IMG/VR virus record: IMGVR_UViG_3300044959_000303
Span: 43,129-107,128 of that record
DNA from: a virus
Strand: one strand, 5' to 3'
DNA length: 64,000 bases
The notes under the pieces were generated by a model. It did no database searches. It saw only the letters and a list, made by a program, of their open reading frames with translations, and had not been told where the DNA came from. This document shows, piece by piece, positions 25,399 through 33,614 of this stretch. The translations under genes were made by a program, and so were the position numbers. Numbering within the stretch: the stretch's first letter is position 1; the number at the start of each line of letters is the position of its first letter.

Positions 25399-26286
25399 TC
25401 ATTGCATACCAAAAATTCGTACGCGATCACTTTCAATGTTTCTGTCCACATACCTTTTGTATCCTCCCGGATACAATTCGGTATTTTCGTATCTGTTCAG
25501 ATAAATGATATCATTGTTGTTGCAATTCAACTCTATTCCATAGATATCGGCCAGCAACAACGCCACCGAAGTTTCTATCACATCTCTCACACCAACATTC
25601 AGAGGTTCCTGAACCTTGAAACCACTGTTCACATCGATGAGTACATTTCCGAAAAAGGAGAAAATACCACTTTTCACCTCTTTTCCGGTAATTCTTTTTT
25701 TCAGGGAAATTGCCTTTACGATTTCAGTGGTTCGAGTGTTGACAACTCTGAAATCTGCTGCAATTTCCATTATATATTCTCTTGTTCCACCACCGATTCC
25801 GTTGATATAGAATTCAGAGCCACCAGAAATCAGATAATTGATTTCTGTAATACCACCTGCAATATAATAATCCGAACCCAGAACCTGTCCGGGAAAAATT
25901 TTTCTATATCCCGGTTCGTCATCACCAAGAACCTTGTTGTTCGAGAGATTGAGTTCGACATCGAATACGGAACGATCGATTCTTTCCACAACTCGAACAA
26001 CATTTGTTTTTGCCAAAGCAGTCGTAACCATATGTGAAATACCGGAAGAAACCTTTTTTCCATCTACCAGAGAAATTTTACCGCTGTAATCATCTACATT
26101 TCCGACGGAAATTGTAATCACACCTTTGTTGTTTTTCAAGGAATTCAGTGCTTTCGACTCGAAACATTTCAGATAATTCTGATATTCCGTGACGTTTTGT
26201 TCTACCGGATATCTGTTCAAGGTAGTAACAGAACATCCAGACAGTAAACTTGCCAGAAAAATCGCAGAAAAAAGTTTCTTTTTCAT
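25399..26286 (-). CDS. CsgG/HfaB-family outer-membrane secretion lipoprotein
   Basis: 295-residue lipoprotein with lipobox LLSGC (Cys18). The body matches CsgG-type pores, closest in pattern to holdfast-anchor protein HfaB: VITISVGNVDDYSG, a VSSGISHMVTTALAKT helix, VVRVVERIDRSVFDVE, then GSDYYIAGGITEINY and the beta-hairpin ADFRVVNTRTTEIV, and a C-terminal QEPLNVGVRDVIETSVALLL helix. Family members form nonameric outer-membrane channels that export curlin or holdfast-anchor subunits. Neighbours are small signal-peptide proteins, the expected substrates. No CsgE/F or HfaE equivalent recognised. Phage coding of such a pore is unusual. Confidence 0.85.
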   Translation of the reverse strand: MKKKLFSAIFLASLLSGCSVTTLNRYPVEQNVTEYQNYLKCFESKALNSLKNNKGVITISVGNVDDYSGKISLVDGKKVSSGISHMVTTALAKTNVVRVVERIDRSVFDVELNLSNNKVLGDDEPGYRKIFPGQVLGSDYYIAGGITEINYLISGGSEFYINGIGGGTREYIMEIAADFRVVNTRTTEIVKAISLKKRITGKEVKSGIFSFFGNVLIDVNSGFKVQEPLNVGVRDVIETSVALLLADIYGIELNCNNNDIIYLNRYENTELYPGGYKRYVDRNIESDRVRIFGMQ

Positions 26287-26299
26287 GATATGATTTCCG

Positions 26300-26665
26300 T
26301 CAATAATTGATGCTTCCGTTCAATTCTGTTTCAATATTACTGTCTTCTATTTCTTGTGTCAAGTTGAAATTTGGATTGTTCGAAATCGTTCCGTTTCTAT
26401 TGTGAAGAGAAATATTACTGTTTGTTATGTTTCCCACAGTACCGCCGTAAATTGAAATTCCACCATGAGGAATATTGCTACCATTCGAATTTTTTTCGAA
26501 CATGTTTCCTTTTTTCATTTCAATTGCCGTGGCTTGATTGACAAGATCTTCGAGTTTTCTTTCCCGAAAATTCCAAATGTCATTCTGTCCAAATTCTGCA
26601 TGTGCAGAATAGTTGAAAATAATGATCGAAAAACCTGAAAACAATGTAATCAGATGTTTTCTCAT
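26300..26665 (-). CDS. Secreted small protein, HfaA-like candidate
   Basis: 121 residues from the ATG at 26665, which has GGAGG at 10-nt spacing; an ATG 9 nt earlier is too close to that site. Sec signal peptide ending YSAHA then EFG. The mature protein has a charged helix (NFRERKLEDLVNQATAIEM) and then an N/S/G-rich region with strand-like repeats (GISIYGGTVGNI, SNISLHNRNGTIS). Ends 14 nt before the CsgG/HfaB-like start. Size, export signal and position suggest the HfaA-type anchor subunit or a curlin-like fibre subunit, but no diagnostic motif proves it. Confidence 0.5.
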   Translation of the reverse strand: MRKHLITLFSGFSIIIFNYSAHAEFGQNDIWNFRERKLEDLVNQATAIEMKKGNMFEKNSNGSNIPHGGISIYGGTVGNITNSNISLHNRNGTISNNPNFNLTQEIEDSNIETELNGSINY

Positions 26666-26688
26666 GATTTTCATTCCTCCATTGTTTT

Positions 26689-27324
26689 TTATCTTGGTCC
26701 TACACTGCTCATATCTGGTCCGATACTGTCAGTATTTGCTCCGATACTGCCATTGTCCGGTCCAATTCCATCATTCACACCATCTTTACCGTTTTTTCCA
26801 TCCTTACCATTTTCATTGTCTTTTCCATTGTTGTCATTTCTGGAATTGTTGGAATTGTCATTATACTCGTCAGTGAAACAAAGAGTTATCTTTTTTTCTT
26901 CATCTTTTTCACAGATCTGTTGATTCATGACAATTTCTTTTTCTTTTCTTCGAATTTCGATAAACACGAATTCTTTTTCAGAACTTTTTTTGGCAATTTC
27001 GATTCTTTTTCCACTTTTGTCAAAAGAAGATATATTTTCAGAAAAATAAGTGTTTTCCAATTTCTGTCTTTCCCTTTCTTTGTTCAAAATATGACTTTTG
27101 ATGAAATTCAAGGAATAGCATTCCTGATTTGGTTCGGGTTCATCATATTCTTTCGGCCAAAGATAACATTCATCTTTCGAATTTTCGATTTTGTGTTCTG
27201 TTTCCGAAAACATGAAAATTTTTTGATTGTCTAAAAATCTTTTGGATTCGAAATTGACATGATATACATAAGAGCAAGAAGTCGAAAGAAAAGAAGCAAG
27301 AACGACAAAAGAAAATTTTTTCAT
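26689..27324 (-). CDS. Lipoprotein with DEYND module and Gly-rich collagen-like tail
   Basis: 211 residues, lipobox LSTSC (Cys17). The middle is charged. Two Cys bracket the module CEKDEEKKITLCFTDEYND, which recurs as CDDES...ICYVDEYND in the other secreted protein of the island (27576-28223). After it comes a N/G/D-rich tail with G-x-y triplets (GKDGKNGKDG) and then SIGPD/SIGAN-type repeats. First gene of the operon, about 40 nt downstream of a sigma-70-like promoter. Function unknown; a surface-displayed stalk or adhesin is plausible. Confidence 0.55.
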   Translation of the reverse strand: MKKFSFVVLASFLSTSCSYVYHVNFESKRFLDNQKIFMFSETEHKIENSKDECYLWPKEYDEPEPNQECYSLNFIKSHILNKERERQKLENTYFSENISSFDKSGKRIEIAKKSSEKEFVFIEIRRKEKEIVMNQQICEKDEEKKITLCFTDEYNDNSNNSRNDNNGKDNENGKDGKNGKDGVNDGIGPDNGSIGANTDSIGPDMSSVGPR

Positions 27325-27363
27325 AAATTGTCTCCATTTTTTCGAAATTTCAAGTCAAATGAT

Positions 27364-27391
27364 ATTTTACATACGAAATCGAAATTGTCAA
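27364..27391 (-). promoter_or_regulatory. Sigma-70-like promoter of the secretion operon
   Basis: Minus strand TTGACA (27386-27391), 16-bp spacer, TAAAAT (27364-27369); 40 nt upstream of the lipoprotein start. Perfect -35, near-consensus -10, unlike the ATAAATA boxes of virion genes. Confidence 0.7.
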
Positions 27392-27462
27392 TTTTTATTT
27401 TAATTTTTATTTACCAAAAAAGTTCATATCGATCATATGTAAACCGAAATTAAAAAAAAAAT

Positions 27463-27490
27463 AATCCGGTTGAACAGGTTCAACCGGATT
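27463..27490 (-). terminator. Terminator of the repeat-protein gene
   Basis: Arms AATCCGGTTGAA (27463-27474) and TTCAACCGGATT (27479-27490), loop CAGG; on the minus strand a run of T follows directly (27452-27461). Confidence 0.9.
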
Positions 27491-27575
27491 GAATTTGTTC
27501 AAGTTACTTTTTCAATTTTTATCTTGTTCTTGTCATTTTTACTTTATCCAGATTTTGGTTTACATTACCAGAAAC

Positions 27576-28223
27576 TTAGCCATCCGAATCACCGACATCC
27601 GAATCACCGGCATCCGAATCACCGACATCCGAATCACCGACATCCGAATCACCGACATCCGAATCACCGACATCCGAATCACCGACATCCGAATCACCGG
27701 CACCCGGTTCATCAGCAACCGGTTCATCAGCAACCGGTTCATCAGCAACCGGTTCATCAGCACCCGGTTTATCAGCAACCGGTTCATCAGCACCCGGTTC
27801 ATCAGCAACCGGTTCATCAGCACCCGGTTTATCAGCAACCGGTTCATCAGCACCCGGTTCATCAGCAACCGGTTCATCAGCACCCGGTTCATCAGCAACC
27901 GGTTCATCAGCACCCGGTTCATCAGCACCCGGTTCATCAGCAACCGGTTCATCAGCACCCGGTTCATCAGCAACCGGTTCATCAGCACCCGGTTCATCAG
28001 CAACCGGATCGATTGGATCATCCACTCTCATGAAGTAGTTAGGTTGTTCACTATCATTATATTCATCGACATAACAAATGGATTTTCCTCTGTCACTTTC
28101 ATCATCGCAAACAAAAGTTTCCCGAACGCTGGAAACTCTTCTGTTTTCTGCGTTGACATCAGATGAATAAGAAAACACAGTCAAAAGAAGACCACTGACA
28201 ATAAACATTGGTACTTTTTTCAT
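27576..28223 (-). CDS. Secreted acidic repeat protein ([10 protein letters not shown] and GDSDV repeats)
   Basis: 215 residues from the ATG at 28223 (GGGGCAAGG upstream; a GTG one codon earlier is the alternative). Signal peptide ends near SDVNA. A two-Cys module ICYVDEYND matches that in the lipoprotein at 26689-27324. The rest is repeats: 20 five-residue units of the form (V/G)ADEP or VADKP, then eight GDSDx units, giving a strongly acidic Pro/Ala stalk. It has its own sigma-70-like promoter and terminator, so it is a self-contained transcription unit. Likely surface-exposed or released; function unknown. Confidence 0.65.
   Translation of the reverse strand: MKKVPMFIVSGLLLTVFSYSSDVNAENRRVSSVRETFVCDDESDRGKSICYVDEYNDSEQPNYFMRVDDPIDPVADEPGADEPVADEPGADEPVADEPGADEPGADEPVADEPGADEPVADEPGADEPVADKPGADEPVADEPGADEPVADKPGADEPVADEPVADEPVADEPGAGDSDVGDSDVGDSDVGDSDVGDSDVGDSDAGDSDVGDSDG
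27579..28010. repeat. 15-bp tandem repeats coding the acidic stalk
   Basis: Two adjoining arrays: about eight copies of a 15-mer of the type CATCCGAATCACCGA, then about twenty of the type GGTTCATCAGCAACC or GGTTCATCAGCACCC. All units are in frame with the minus-strand gene, so copy number can change without breaking the frame. Confidence 0.9.
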
Positions 28224-28274
28224 CACCTTGCCCCTTTCCTTTGGTCTTGTTCGAATTCATTGCTGAATTCGAGA

Positions 28275-29312
28275 TCATATTAAATCCAAAAAACAGACTT
28301 TGTCAACAAAATTTTTCGACCTTTTTTTCGAATTTCTTCGTATATCTTCGTTTACCATCATTCGAACAAGTTCGTCGAAAGAAACTTTTGGCGACCAACC
28401 AAGTTTTTCTTTGGCTTTCTTCGGATTGCCTCTCAGATATGGTACTTCCGCGGGACGCATATGAAGAGGATTGATTTTGACATAGGAAACATAATCTTCC
28501 CGGCGTTTTGTCAAACCGGAAAACAAAAAGGCTTTTTCCAGAAATTCACGTAAACTGTGAGACTCTCCGGTCGCAATAACGTAATCTTCCGGTGTCGATT
28601 GCTGTAACATCAACCACATTGCTTCGACAAAATCCCCCGCATATCCCCAATCTCGATAAACATCGAGATTTCCAAGTTCGATGAATTTCTGTTCTCCAGA
28701 AATTATTCTTGCAATTCCGTTTGTGATTTTTCTCGTGACAAATTCTTTTCCTCGAAGTGGAGATTCATGATTCATGAGTATTCCGGAACAGGCGAAAATA
28801 CCATAAGATTCCCTGTAGTTCACCGTTATCCAATGAGCTGCCAGCTTCGAAACTCCATATGGCGAACGGGGATGAAAAGGAGTATTTTCGTCTTGAGTCT
28901 TGTTACTGTTCAGAGAAATACCGAACATTTCCGATGTGGATGCCTGATAGAATCTGCTTTTCGGACTATTGGAAATTATCGCTTCCAGAATGTTCAATGC
29001 TCCCATGAAATTCGTTTCCAAAGTATACTTTGGATTTTCCCACGATATTCCGACAAAGGATTGTGCAGCCAGATTGTAAACTTCATTTGGTTTGATCTGT
29101 TTCATGATTTTCATGATGGAAATTTCGTCGGTAACATCACCAACAAGATATTCGATTTCGTTTGTTATACCGAAATAATCCAGATTTTCGAAATTCGGGT
29201 TACTTTTTCTTCTTACCAGACCGTAAATTCTGTAATCTTTTTCCAGAAGAAATTTCGAAAGATAAGCGCCATCCTGACCAAGAATTCCGGTAATGAAAGC
29301 TGTTCTTTTCAC
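28275..29312 (-). CDS. gmd: GDP-mannose 4,6-dehydratase
   Basis: 345-residue short-chain dehydratase that converts GDP-mannose to GDP-4-keto-6-deoxymannose, the precursor of GDP-fucose, rhamnose and perosamine for surface polysaccharides. N-terminal NADP site ITGILGQDG (residues 7-15); VYNLAAQSFVGISW; STSEMFG with the catalytic Ser/Thr and Glu; SPYGVSKLAAHW with the Tyr-Lys pair; NHESPLRG; and the C-terminal LHMRPAEVPYLRGN block. All Gmd landmarks are intact and length is normal. The start codon appears to be GTG after GGGGG. A sigma-70-like promoter lies 28 nt upstream. Phage Gmd enzymes are known in large myoviruses; here it may alter host O-antigen or capsule. Confidence 0.95.
   Translation of the reverse strand: MKRTAFITGILGQDGAYLSKFLLEKDYRIYGLVRRKSNPNFENLDYFGITNEIEYLVGDVTDEISIMKIMKQIKPNEVYNLAAQSFVGISWENPKYTLETNFMGALNILEAIISNSPKSRFYQASTSEMFGISLNSNKTQDENTPFHPRSPYGVSKLAAHWITVNYRESYGIFACSGILMNHESPLRGKEFVTRKITNGIARIISGEQKFIELGNLDVYRDWGYAGDFVEAMWLMLQQSTPEDYVIATGESHSLREFLEKAFLFSGLTKRREDYVSYVKINPLHMRPAEVPYLRGNPKKAKEKLGWSPKVSFDELVRMMVNEDIRRNSKKRSKNFVDKVCFLDLI
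28277..28306 (-). promoter_or_regulatory. Sigma-70-like promoter of the repeat-protein gene
   Basis: Minus strand TTGACA (28301-28306) followed at 16-18 bp by TTTAAT/TAATAT (28277-28284), overlapping the end of gmd. A small hairpin (TCGAATTCA/TGAATTCGA, about 28250-28271) lies in the leader. Confidence 0.6.
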
Positions 29313-29339
29313 TTTTTTTCCCCCGAGATACCGAAAAAC

Positions 29340-29368
29340 ATTATAGTGAACGAAAATTGAAAATTCAA
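29340..29368 (-). promoter_or_regulatory. Sigma-70-like promoter of gmd with overlapping palindrome
   Basis: Minus strand TTGAAT (29363-29368), 17-bp spacer, perfect TATAAT (29340-29345). An 11-bp inverted repeat CGAAAATTGAA/TTCAATTTTCG (29351-29374) overlaps the -35 and could be an operator or a weak terminator for the upstream gene. Confidence 0.65.
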
Positions 29369-29381
29369 TTTTCGCAAAAAA

Positions 29382-29780
29382 TCATCTTACAAGAAGAATC
29401 TTGTTTATGATTCCCAAAGAACTCCACTCTTCTCTGGGAGGAACGACGGACAGATTGCTTCTGTCGAATTTTGCCCGAAACCACAGAAAATTGCCTTCGA
29501 TATTGAAAATGAACGTATCGGTAATTCCTTCGTTCAAGGGTGCATTGAAAATCAATTCGGGCCGATCGATGTTCAACCATATCGGAAACCAATCGTCTTC
29601 TTTCGGATTTCTTGCCAACGATGCTTCCAGAGTTATTGTTCCTATGTATTTCGAAATTGTTATCTGTACGGTATGAATCGGGTTGAAAGCACCGAACCAG
29701 GCGTTTCCTTTTCTGGGTTCTCCGACTCCTTCCAGTTGTCCGGTAGTATTTGTCAAAAGTAATTCGATTCTCGATGTCAT
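29382..29780 (-). CDS. Small beta-rich virion-like protein
   Basis: 132 residues, no signal peptide or membrane segment. Alternating beta-type sequence with HTVQITISKYIGTITLEASL and a FIFNIEGNFLWFRAKF strand pair, a pattern I associate with small jelly-roll or fibre-associated domains in phage virions. A CATAAATA late box lies 29 nt upstream (29809-29816), grouping it with structural genes rather than with the adjacent gmd. Specific role unknown. Confidence 0.6.
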   Translation of the reverse strand: MTSRIELLLTNTTGQLEGVGEPRKGNAWFGAFNPIHTVQITISKYIGTITLEASLARNPKEDDWFPIWLNIDRPELIFNAPLNEGITDTFIFNIEGNFLWFRAKFDRSNLSVVPPREEWSSLGIINKILLVR

Positions 29781-29808
29781 CTGTAATTTTCTTTTCTGAA
29801 ATCGAAAT

Positions 29809-29816
29809 TATTTATG
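29809..29816 (-). promoter_or_regulatory. Late promoter box before the 132-residue virion-like gene
   Basis: Minus-strand CATAAATA, 29 nt upstream of the ATG. Confidence 0.6.
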
Positions 29817-29849
29817 ATACGAAGAAAATTTTTCTGTCCGTTCGAAAAA

Positions 29850-29877
29850 GAAGGAGAGATTCGAAAATCTCTCCTTC
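29850..29877 (-). terminator. Terminator of the tail sheath gene
   Basis: Arms GAAGGAGAGATT (29850-29861) and AATCTCTCCTTC (29866-29877), loop CGAA; on the minus strand followed by TTTTTC. Confidence 0.9.
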
Positions 29878-29920
29878 CTGAAAAAATGAACTCACTTTCT
29901 GTTTTTCACTTTCCGTTTTT

Positions 29921-32900
29921 TCATGTCGATGGTAATGAAACGATGTTCTGCAGATTTTCTCCGGTATTTGTAATTCTTATCGGTATGTAGATGAATTCTA
30001 TGGCTTTTGCCGGTTGAATTGCCACATCGATCCAGAGTTCGTTTCGATCGATTCTTTCCGGAGTATTGTTCGACTCGTCGACAACTACCAGAAAATCGAA
30101 CAACGCTCTCAGACTTACGAGATTCGACAGAAATCTGTCGAAAGCCGATTTGACCTGATCTCTGGTGGTTTTGTCATTGAATTCGAAAAGAAATGGTTTT
30201 GCCAATATTTCGAAATTGTATCTCAGGAAGTTCACCAATCTTGCAACATTGACCCGACTCATTGCAGAATCTACGGCATTCAATGTTTTCTGTCCGAATA
30301 CAACTATGCCTCTTCCGGGAATGAAGGCAATCGGATTGATTCTGTTCTGATAGAGAACATCTCTTTGTCCCTGATTCAGTGTGACTGGCAGAAATTCGTT
30401 TTCATTCGTAATATAACCTACAGTAGATACGTTCGATACCAATCCCCGATTGTAACCTGCGGGAGCAAACCAAGGAAATGCTACGAGATCATTGTAAGCA
30501 ATCGTTCGAAGAACAATTCCGCTCGGTGGTATGATGACTTCGTTACCATCGAGATTCGTGGTCAATCCCCATGGATAGTACAAACCGATGTTCGGACTCG
30601 ATATTGTCAGACCTTCTTCGCCTGTTCTGAAGGAATTGTTTGCATTTGTCGCCCATTCTCTTATCGAAGTTCCGTCCGGTTTCAATCTGCAGGGAGTATC
30701 ACCGACAATGAAGGCAATTTCTTTTTTGTCAATATTCAGATTTACAAGTTCTTCGAGCACTTCGGGATATCCCGGACATGCAATCAGATTGAAGTAGACG
30801 CTTTCGCTTCTTATATCCTGATTGCTGCTTATCATGCTTTGCAGGCTGGTGACAATGACTTCACGCTGAGCTTTTCTTCCCATGAACGGTGAACCATCCG
30901 GTTTCGATCCCGAAATCGTGACCCATCTTCCCTGATTTCTTTTCGTGATTGTATTTGTCGGAAACGACACCGATCCGACAGTGTACTGTACACCCGGGGA
31001 AACTTCCTTGTCGACAAATTCTGCAAAGTGATTCGGTCTCCATTCTTTTACATTGAATGTCGATGCACGGGTATTGAACAGAAGAATTCCTGCCGGATAG
31101 ACTCTTGGATCCGGTGCATCCGGATCGACAAAATCGCTGAGAACAAGATCTGCCGAATTCGTGCTTCCCTCTCTGGTTCCATCATTCGTGTATCTTGCAT
31201 CTGCGAAAACTATACCAAGAGGAGTTGTCTGATCGGTATTGTCGATTGGTTCCCATGTTCGTGTCGCAGAACGATATCTGTATATGCGAGGATAATTTTC
31301 GATATCGGAACTGTCTATCCACAAATCGTTTTCCACCAGAGGAGTTCCGTCGCTTTGTGTCAGTGGTTGTGAGCCTCTTATGATTACGCCATTCGGATCG
31401 GTTGTCGGGAAGTAATTTCTGTATCCCCACCATTTGCTTCCGTCGCTCACCATTATGTCGGCTTTCAGATCATCGTTGAACCAAAGTCTTTTTTCTTCAG
31501 CTTCCGATCTTGGTTCGCTTTCACTGGCTATATAAGAAAGTTCTTCGAAGTTGCTGAATGTCTGACCATCGGTAAATCCGAGGCTCTGTAATGGATCGTC
31601 ACTGTTTGTTGTCGAATAATCGATCAATGTTACGGGATCCGTATATGTGAACGTCAGAGTAAATCCTGCCGTGTTCACGACTCTCAGATAACCACCGGCA
31701 ACATCCGCGACAACATTCGAAAAACCGGCATTGTTTATGGCAATTGCCAGATCTTCCAAAGATGTGCTCGGAATCGTTATCACGTTCACTTCCTGATTTC
31801 CAAGTGTATTTCCGGCAACAATTACAAAATTGTCTCCGGGAACGAGTGCCGGAGTCGATACGCCGGGTTGTTCTGTCGACAATGCGACAACTTCGGTAAA
31901 TCCATTGTATTTTCTGATCATATGTGATGCAATTGGTCGAGTCGAAGTACCATAGAGATTGTACTGTACATACAGTGTTCCCGGTGCGATTCCCGTTCCG
32001 AGTTTGTGCAGAGCCTTGTCATCGTCCTCATGGAAAGGAGCATCTTTTATCAACCATGTATCATTCTCTCTGAATTTGACAACATAATTCGCTCCAGCAT
32101 TCGGTTTGGTAATTTTTATCCATATGTCTCCGGACACGGAATTTGCAGGAATCTGATAATGTGGTGCATAGAACAACCTGTTTCCTCTCGAACTCGAAAT
32201 CTGCAATGAAGTCAATACGTTGCCCGTATTACCCGGACCATTGGTCAGAAACAGATCTTCGCCTTTGAAATTCGATATCACCAATCGATTCGTTGTCGTT
32301 ACTTTTGCACCAAATGTATTCGACAAACCGGCAGAATTGATTGCGGTATTGATTTTGTTGACAACGGTTGTCAAGGTTGCAATATCTGCGGCCGCAAATG
32401 TGACATTCACGGTGTTCGTGCCGTCGCTTATGACCAGCGTATCGTTTGCTATAATTGGATTCAGAAGATAATTCGTGGTCGTGACACCGAAAACAGCAGT
32501 CGGTGTTGCAGCTTTCCAGATTTCCGAACCGATCAGAAACCAGAAATCTGTCGCATCCGGATCGTATTCTCCGAATTCGTTCGTCGGTCTTATTTTTTCG
32601 AAATACAGATTGTCCGTGTTCGCTGCAACGACTCCCGTATCTCCGACAACGCCCTTGATCAGCGGCAACTGAGTAATTTGTGTGGTATTCGAAAAACCTA
32701 AAGAACCTGCCAAGGTTCCACCAACAACGATATCTTCGCTTGCGGTATTTCTCAGAACGAGCCAGCTTCTTCCTCGATATCGCAAAATCATGGCCTTTAT
32801 GTTCGGTATCGATGCGGAATTGATCTTGTCTCTTATCTGTATCAGGGTATCCGTTACAGCTATATTCACGGTCGTTCCGTTGACAATCAATGTTCCGGCA

Positions 32901-33472
32901 AATCCGGGAACGGTTGTGTTCGAAGCAAATCCGACATTACCGACAATGACGGTTTCCGTTTCGGACAGTGAAGAAGCCACCAGAGGCTCGACTGCATTCC
33001 ATGCCGTCACCAGATTCGAAGAACCGTTCGACCGAAAAATTCCCCATACCGTGCTCGATGTATCGAACCAATAGGTTCCGTTCGGAACATCTCTTGTCGG
33101 TTCGAAACTGGAAGGAACCAACTGATCCAGAGGCACAGAAGCTCTCAATATCCAGCAATTGCTTGCGATTCCCAAGAACTGATAAGCAGCCAACAGGCCA
33201 TATTCATTCAACTCGTTTGCCGGATCGGAATGAAAAATCGGAACACCGAAAGTATTGATCAGTTCATTCTGGCTTGTTACGAGCCAAAGATTGTCGATAT
33301 TGTTCACGGTAGTTCCGGGAGCAATCAACGAAGCATTGGTCGAAGAATTGACCGGAGCATTTTTGTTCTGTGCAGTTGCTATTATTATCAAAGGTAAAGT
33401 GGTGGAACCGCCATTTGTGGCGAGGCTCTGATCTGTTACTGTTACTTGAATACCGGGAGAAACTAGTGCCAT
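29921..33472 (-). CDS. 18: Tail sheath protein gp18 (enlarged)
   Basis: 1183 residues. The N-terminus MALVSPGIQVTVTDQSL and ending IFHSDPANELNEYGLLAAYQ, and the C-terminal third (MSRVNVARLVNFLRYNFE, DKTTRDQVKSAFDRFL, AKAIEFIYIPIRI) are typical of contractile sheath subunits. The middle is greatly expanded (T4 gp18 has 659 residues) with repeated beta-rich units rich in T/V/N/G, e.g. two YRSRSWLV/ITLGN-like segments and repeated ELWI/DIWI motifs, probably surface-exposed decorations. CATAAATA box 31 nt upstream, hairpin terminator downstream: a monocistronic late unit. Composition is more balanced than in neighbours, as for gp23. Confidence 0.93.
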   Translation of the reverse strand: MALVSPGIQVTVTDQSLATNGGSTTLPLIIIATAQNKNAPVNSSTNASLIAPGTTVNNIDNLWLVTSQNELINTFGVPIFHSDPANELNEYGLLAAYQFLGIASNCWILRASVPLDQLVPSSFEPTRDVPNGTYWFDTSSTVWGIFRSNGSSNLVTAWNAVEPLVASSLSETETVIVGNVGFASNTTVPGFAGTLIVNGTTVNIAVTDTLIQIRDKINSASIPNIKAMILRYRGRSWLVLRNTASEDIVVGGTLAGSLGFSNTTQITQLPLIKGVVGDTGVVAANTDNLYFEKIRPTNEFGEYDPDATDFWFLIGSEIWKAATPTAVFGVTTTNYLLNPIIANDTLVISDGTNTVNVTFAAADIATLTTVVNKINTAINSAGLSNTFGAKVTTTNRLVISNFKGEDLFLTNGPGNTGNVLTSLQISSSRGNRLFYAPHYQIPANSVSGDIWIKITKPNAGANYVVKFRENDTWLIKDAPFHEDDDKALHKLGTGIAPGTLYVQYNLYGTSTRPIASHMIRKYNGFTEVVALSTEQPGVSTPALVPGDNFVIVAGNTLGNQEVNVITIPSTSLEDLAIAINNAGFSNVVADVAGGYLRVVNTAGFTLTFTYTDPVTLIDYSTTNSDDPLQSLGFTDGQTFSNFEELSYIASESEPRSEAEEKRLWFNDDLKADIMVSDGSKWWGYRNYFPTTDPNGVIIRGSQPLTQSDGTPLVENDLWIDSSDIENYPRIYRYRSATRTWEPIDNTDQTTPLGIVFADARYTNDGTREGSTNSADLVLSDFVDPDAPDPRVYPAGILLFNTRASTFNVKEWRPNHFAEFVDKEVSPGVQYTVGSVSFPTNTITKRNQGRWVTISGSKPDGSPFMGRKAQREVIVTSLQSMISSNQDIRSESVYFNLIACPGYPEVLEELVNLNIDKKEIAFIVGDTPCRLKPDGTSIREWATNANNSFRTGEEGLTISSPNIGLYYPWGLTTNLDGNEVIIPPSGIVLRTIAYNDLVAFPWFAPAGYNRGLVSNVSTVGYITNENEFLPVTLNQGQRDVLYQNRINPIAFIPGRGIVVFGQKTLNAVDSAMSRVNVARLVNFLRYNFEILAKPFLFEFNDKTTRDQVKSAFDRFLSNLVSLRALFDFLVVVDESNNTPERIDRNELWIDVAIQPAKAIEFIYIPIRITNTGENLQNIVSLPST

Positions 33473-33502
33473 TTTTCATAATTCCTCGTTCTGTTTCGAT
33501 AT

Positions 33503-33510
33503 TATTTATG
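33503..33510 (-). promoter_or_regulatory. Late promoter of the tail sheath gene
   Basis: Minus-strand CATAAATA, 31 nt before the gp18 ATG. Confidence 0.65.
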
Positions 33511-33614
33511 GTAAACGAACAAGTTCGAACGTTTTGAATATTTATGATTCTATTTATTTCATACGTATTTTCAAGATTCGAATTTTTCGGAAATTTTTCG
33601 AAATCGCAAAAGAA

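Noticed and set aside
27579-28010. Regular short repeats resembling a CRISPR array
   Set aside because: Units are contiguous 15-mers with no spacers and are in frame with a signal-peptide gene; no cas genes nearby.
27470-28166. Plus-strand open frames across the 15-bp repeats (HPNHR / FISTR-type translations)
   Set aside because: They are shadows of the minus-strand repeat gene; the minus frame has a signal peptide, ribosome-binding site, promoter and terminator.
29921-33472. Intein or second enzyme domain inserted in gp18
   Set aside because: No intein splice-junction residues or homing-endonuclease motifs; the extra sequence is beta-rich structural repeats.
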